16,641 nucleotides of DNA, from NCBI GenBank assembly GCA_947385505.1, contig CANDLP010000009.1, positions 1 to 16,641 of the forward strand. Reading direction: 5' to 3'. Each line of letters opens with the position of its first letter. The stretch's first letter is position 1. Position numbers and translations under genes: made by a program. Under the pieces are notes generated by a model. That model had not been told where the DNA came from. It worked only from the letters and a program-made list of their open reading frames with translations, and searched no databases. This stretch comes from an uncultured Clostridia bacterium. Lineage in GTDB: Bacteria > Bacillota > Clostridia > Oscillospirales > Ruminococcaceae. This document shows, piece after piece, positions 14,195 through 16,641 of the stretch.

Positions 14195-15910
14195 TTACTC
14201 TATCGGCTCAAAATCCGCGGCGCCGTGTTTGCAAAGCGGACAAACAAAATCTTCGGGAAGCTCGTCCCCCTCATAGACATATCCGCAAACCTTGCATACA
14301 AATCCCTTCTTCCCCTCTGTCTGAGGCTTGGGCTTCACATTCTTCTGATAATAGGTGTAAGTCATGGTTTCGGCGCTGGAAATCACTCTGCTTTCGGTAA
14401 TGCTGCAAATAAACATTCCGTGCGTGCCGAAATCCACATACTGTTCCACCTTAAGGGACATAAAGGAATTGATATGCTTTGAAAGGAACACTATGCCGTT
14501 ATCCGAACGGAATACTTCTTCCCCCTCAAATTTATTCACATTTCTTCCGCTTTGGAACCCGAATTTTTCAAACACCGAGAAAGGCGCGTCTTCGGAAAGA
14601 CAGTTTATGTTCATTACTCCCGTCTGTTTTATCACGTGGTGGGAGTAATTGTCTTTGTTTATTGTCACAGCAATCCTGTTGGGGGTATTGGTTACCTGAG
14701 TCACGGTGTTTACAATAAGTCCGTTGTCCTTCTTTCCGTCGCTGCAGGTGACTACATATAAACCGTATCCTATATTGAAAAGTGCGGTAAGATCGTTCTT
14801 GTTTGCGTTTTCCCCGCTTCTTGCGATATAGTCTACGCTGAGAGCGGAAGCAAGCTCGTCAAGCTTTTTATCGCTTTCTTCGTTTAATGCGGATTTTATT
14901 GTAACTATCGGCTCAAGGAATGTGAGCTTTTTGCTCTTTTCCAGCATAGTTTTCATTGTTTTAGCCGCTAAAGGCGCCCATGATCCGTTTTCGATAAATG
15001 CCACGGTGCGGTTCTGGAAATTTCTTTCGGTGAGATGCTCGATAAAAGTGCGCATAAACGGGAAAATATCGGCGTTATAGGTGGTGGTGGCCAAAACAAG
15101 TTTGTTGTATCTGAAAGCGTCTTCTACCGCCTCCGCCATATCGTCGCGGGCAAGATCGGTAACGGTCACCTTGGGGCAGCCGTTGTTTTTAAGCTTCTCA
15201 GCAAGCTTTTCCGCCGCCGCCTTGGTATGGCCGTAAACCGACGTATAGGCTATTACCACCCCTTCGCTTTCGGGTTCATACGACGACCACGTGTTATACA
15301 AATTCAGATAGTAGCCCAGATTTTCCTTGAGAACAGGACCGTGAAGAGGACATATAATCTGTATGTCAAGTCCCGCCGCTTTTTTGAGCAGCGCCTGAAC
15401 CTGTGCGCCGTACTTGCCCACTATACCTATATAATAGCGTCTCGCCTCGCAAGCCCATTTTTCGTCAACGTCCAGCGCTCCGAACTTTCCGAATCCGTCG
15501 GCGGAAAACAGTACCTTATCTAAGCTGTCATATGTTACCATAACTTCGGGCCAATGCACCATAGGAGCGGATACGAAGTGGAGAGTGTGCTTTCCCAGCG
15601 AAAGAGTGTCTCCCTCGGCTATCACCTTGCTTCTTCCCTCAAAATCGGTGCCGAAAAATTGCTTCATCATAGTAAAGGATTTTGCGCTGGAAACTATCAC
15701 GGCGTCCTTATAATTATTCATAAAGCTTGCTATATTTGCCGAGTGGTCGGGTTCCATATGCTGAACGATAAGATAATCGGGCTTGCGGCTGCCCAAAACG
15801 TTTTCGATATTATCCAGCCATTCATGGGTGAAACGCGCGTCCACCGTATCCATAACGGCAACCTTTTCGTCGGCTATAACGTAGGAGTTGTACGCCATGC
15901 CGTTGGGCAC
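14195..15910 (-). CDS. Flavodiiron protein fused to flavin reductase and rubredoxin domains (N-terminus damaged)
   Basis: The open frame gives 571 residues from GTG 15910. The beta-lactamase-like diiron domain (to about 220) keeps the ligands His51, Glu53, Asp55 and His56 (HMEPDH), His119, Asp138 and His200. A flavodoxin domain follows (IAYTSVYGHTK...; FIENGSWAPLAAK). About 365-530 is a flavin-reductase-like domain (ALFNIGYGLYVVT, TVTQVTNTPNRIAV, INCLSEDAPFSVFEKFG). The C-terminus is a short-spaced rubredoxin (Cys539, 542, 557, 560). Such proteins reduce O2 to water, or NO to N2O, in anaerobes; the fused domains can feed electrons to the diiron site. A normal N-terminus (MEITKDI..., then ...DLFEGQY-x-VPNGM) is expected. 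ATG 15960 with GAGG does encode MEITKDI, but the frame is lost right after it, consistent with about 22-28 missing bases near 15938. GTG 15910 lacks an ideal ribosome binding site. Confidence 0.92.
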   Translation of the reverse strand: MPNGMAYNSYVIADEKVAVMDTVDARFTHEWLDNIENVLGSRKPDYLIVQHMEPDHSANIASFMNNYKDAVIVSSAKSFTMMKQFFGTDFEGRSKVIAEGDTLSLGKHTLHFVSAPMVHWPEVMVTYDSLDKVLFSADGFGKFGALDVDEKWACEARRYYIGIVGKYGAQVQALLKKAAGLDIQIICPLHGPVLKENLGYYLNLYNTWSSYEPESEGVVIAYTSVYGHTKAAAEKLAEKLKNNGCPKVTVTDLARDDMAEAVEDAFRYNKLVLATTTYNADIFPFMRTFIEHLTERNFQNRTVAFIENGSWAPLAAKTMKTMLEKSKKLTFLEPIVTIKSALNEESDKKLDELASALSVDYIARSGENANKNDLTALFNIGYGLYVVTCSDGKKDNGLIVNTVTQVTNTPNRIAVTINKDNYSHHVIKQTGVMNINCLSEDAPFSVFEKFGFQSGRNVNKFEGEEVFRSDNGIVFLSKHINSFMSLKVEQYVDFGTHGMFICSITESRVISSAETMTYTYYQKNVKPKPQTEGKKGFVCKVCGYVYEGDELPEDFVCPLCKHGAADFEPIE

Positions 15911-15934
15911 TGCATACTGTCCCTCAAAAAGATC

Positions 15935-15974
15935 AACAAAATATCCTTTGTGATTTCCATTTTAATTACCTCTT
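15935..15974 (-). other. Original start of the flavodiiron gene, cut off by a deletion
   Basis: The minus strand has AGAGG, eight bases, then ATG 15960 and the codons for MEITKDI, the usual start of this family. The frame then continues out of phase (LLIFLRDSMQ...) and stops after 28 codons. The frame of the main protein resumes as VDLFEGQYAVPNGM from 15937. The family usually has about 8-10 residues between these two pieces. Confidence 0.7.
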
Positions 15975-16013
15975 TCTTTGTTTTTATGGGTAAGAGCGGG
16001 TTGTTTATGTTTA

Positions 16014-16641
16014 TTATTGTACCACGTTTTGGAAAAAAAATAAAGTGGATTTAAAAACTTTTTTTGTTTTTCTCGTCAATTCAAAAAGGGTTCTGATTTT
16101 GTCAACATCGTATTGCTCCATATTGCTGACCGAGTTTGAAATTTTCGGCCGGGAGCTTGGTTCGTTCATTTCAATAGCAGAGCGGCTTCCGTTATCGCGG
16201 TAATCAAGATCCGCAGAGGTATACAGAATTGCGGGAATTATTTCATACAGATAGGCATTCAACGCGTCAGAGTTATACGCAACGCTCTCCGCGGTATTTG
16301 TCGCTGAGAAATATGCTGCCAGAACGTTCGGCATCTCAGGCTTGGGTTCGGACTGCGGCTGAGTAGTAACAGATGATGCTGTAATGCTCGAAGACTGCTC
16401 CGGTTGACTGATTTCGGCTGTGGAAGCAATTGAATCGGAGATGTTTTCCGTTGTTGAAGAAACATCTGGTAAAGCCTGTGAAGTGTTGTCGTCGAATTAT
16501 TGTCCGAGCTTGTCAAACTATCGCCTGCTGAAATAATCGGCAGTGCGCAGACCGAGCCGCTGCTATCGCCTGCGGCATTATATGCCGTAAGCGAAAACAT
16601 CATAAACACCGTCAGAATAACGCATATACCTTTTTCACCCA
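16014..16641 (-). pseudogene. Decayed flavodoxin-like lipoprotein gene (start beyond right edge)
   Basis: The frame enters at the right edge as GEKGICVILTVFMMFSLTAYNAAGDSS. This is a lipoprotein signal in which the expected lipobox Cys (LTAC) is Tyr. A Ser/Thr-rich linker follows. Near 16495 a one-base deletion shifts the frame; the downstream frame gives more linker (SQALPDVSSTTENISDS, QPEQSSSITASS) and then a flavodoxin start: MPNVLAAYFSATNTAESVA (FMN loop), ALNAYLYEIIPA, YTSADLDY, SNMEQYDV. The typical next part (FLGYPIWW) is missing and the frame ends after about 30 unrelated residues at TAA 16014, so the last third is lost. Extracellular flavodoxin lipoproteins of this kind occur in Clostridia. 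Three independent defects make function very unlikely. Confidence 0.82.
16016..16045 (-). promoter_or_regulatory. Possible promoter of the flavodiiron-galT unit
   Basis: On the minus strand TACAAT (16016-16021) lies about 60 bases upstream of ATG 15960. The -35 at 17 bases is the weak TTTATT. The -10 overlaps the stop codon of the flavodoxin pseudogene. Confidence 0.4.

Overview
The window looks like a stretch of chromosome from an anaerobic, Gram-positive gut Clostridia member, probably Ruminococcus-like (Oscillospirales). This is inferred from the gene set: a large Cys/His-capped beta-helix surface protein, a class II GalT, a flavodiiron protein fused to flavin reductase and rubredoxin, an NfeD-flotillin pair, GGAGG-type ribosome binding sites and sigma-A-like promoters. 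Nearly every gene is on the minus strand; only one XRE-family regulator is on the plus strand. No rRNA, tRNA, CRISPR array, transposase or phage gene was seen.

Layout from left to right. 1-5911 (minus): one giant secreted protein of about 1,970 residues with three tandem beta-helix modules, a Cys/His-rich stretch, an 8-copy Pro/Thr repeat and a C-terminal sorting-like signal (LPMNTG plus membrane helix). A single-base deletion near 4444 breaks it. 5959-5987 is its promoter. 6124-6163 is the terminator of the next unit, the nfeD-flotillin operon (8592 to 6201), which has a consensus promoter at 8650-8677. 8593-9087 is a divergent intergenic region with a possible leader, a 41-43 bp hairpin and a perfect 12-bp inverted repeat bracketing the -10 of the XRE regulator (9088-9618). 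A bidirectional terminator (9714-9750) separates this from a MerR regulator (10890 to 9778) that is cut by an in-frame TGA. That gene has a textbook MerR promoter with a 19-bp spacer and a dyad. 10965-11328 holds a 16-bp inverted repeat and a small gene remnant. A GH5-like lipoprotein glycosidase (12426 to 11329) follows. 12427-12659 has a perfect 19-bp inverted repeat and a candidate plus-strand small RNA. galT (14165 to 12660) lies 29 bp behind the flavodiiron gene (14195-15910), whose N-terminus is damaged. The right edge holds a decayed flavodoxin-like lipoprotein gene.

How it fits together. The identifiable functions are oxygen/NO detoxification (flavodiiron protein), galactose-1-phosphate metabolism (galT), extracellular glycan cleavage (GH5), membrane microdomain organisation (NfeD-flotillin), surface adhesion or display (giant repeat protein) and two local regulators. 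They do not form one pathway. Two themes stand out. Four genes carry four different kinds of lesion: a 1-bp deletion, a nonsense codon, a short out-of-frame deletion, and a multiply decayed gene. In addition, the intergenic regions are rich in long, near-perfect inverted repeats. The strongest candidate for something undescribed is the structured plus-strand RNA between galT and the GH5 gene.
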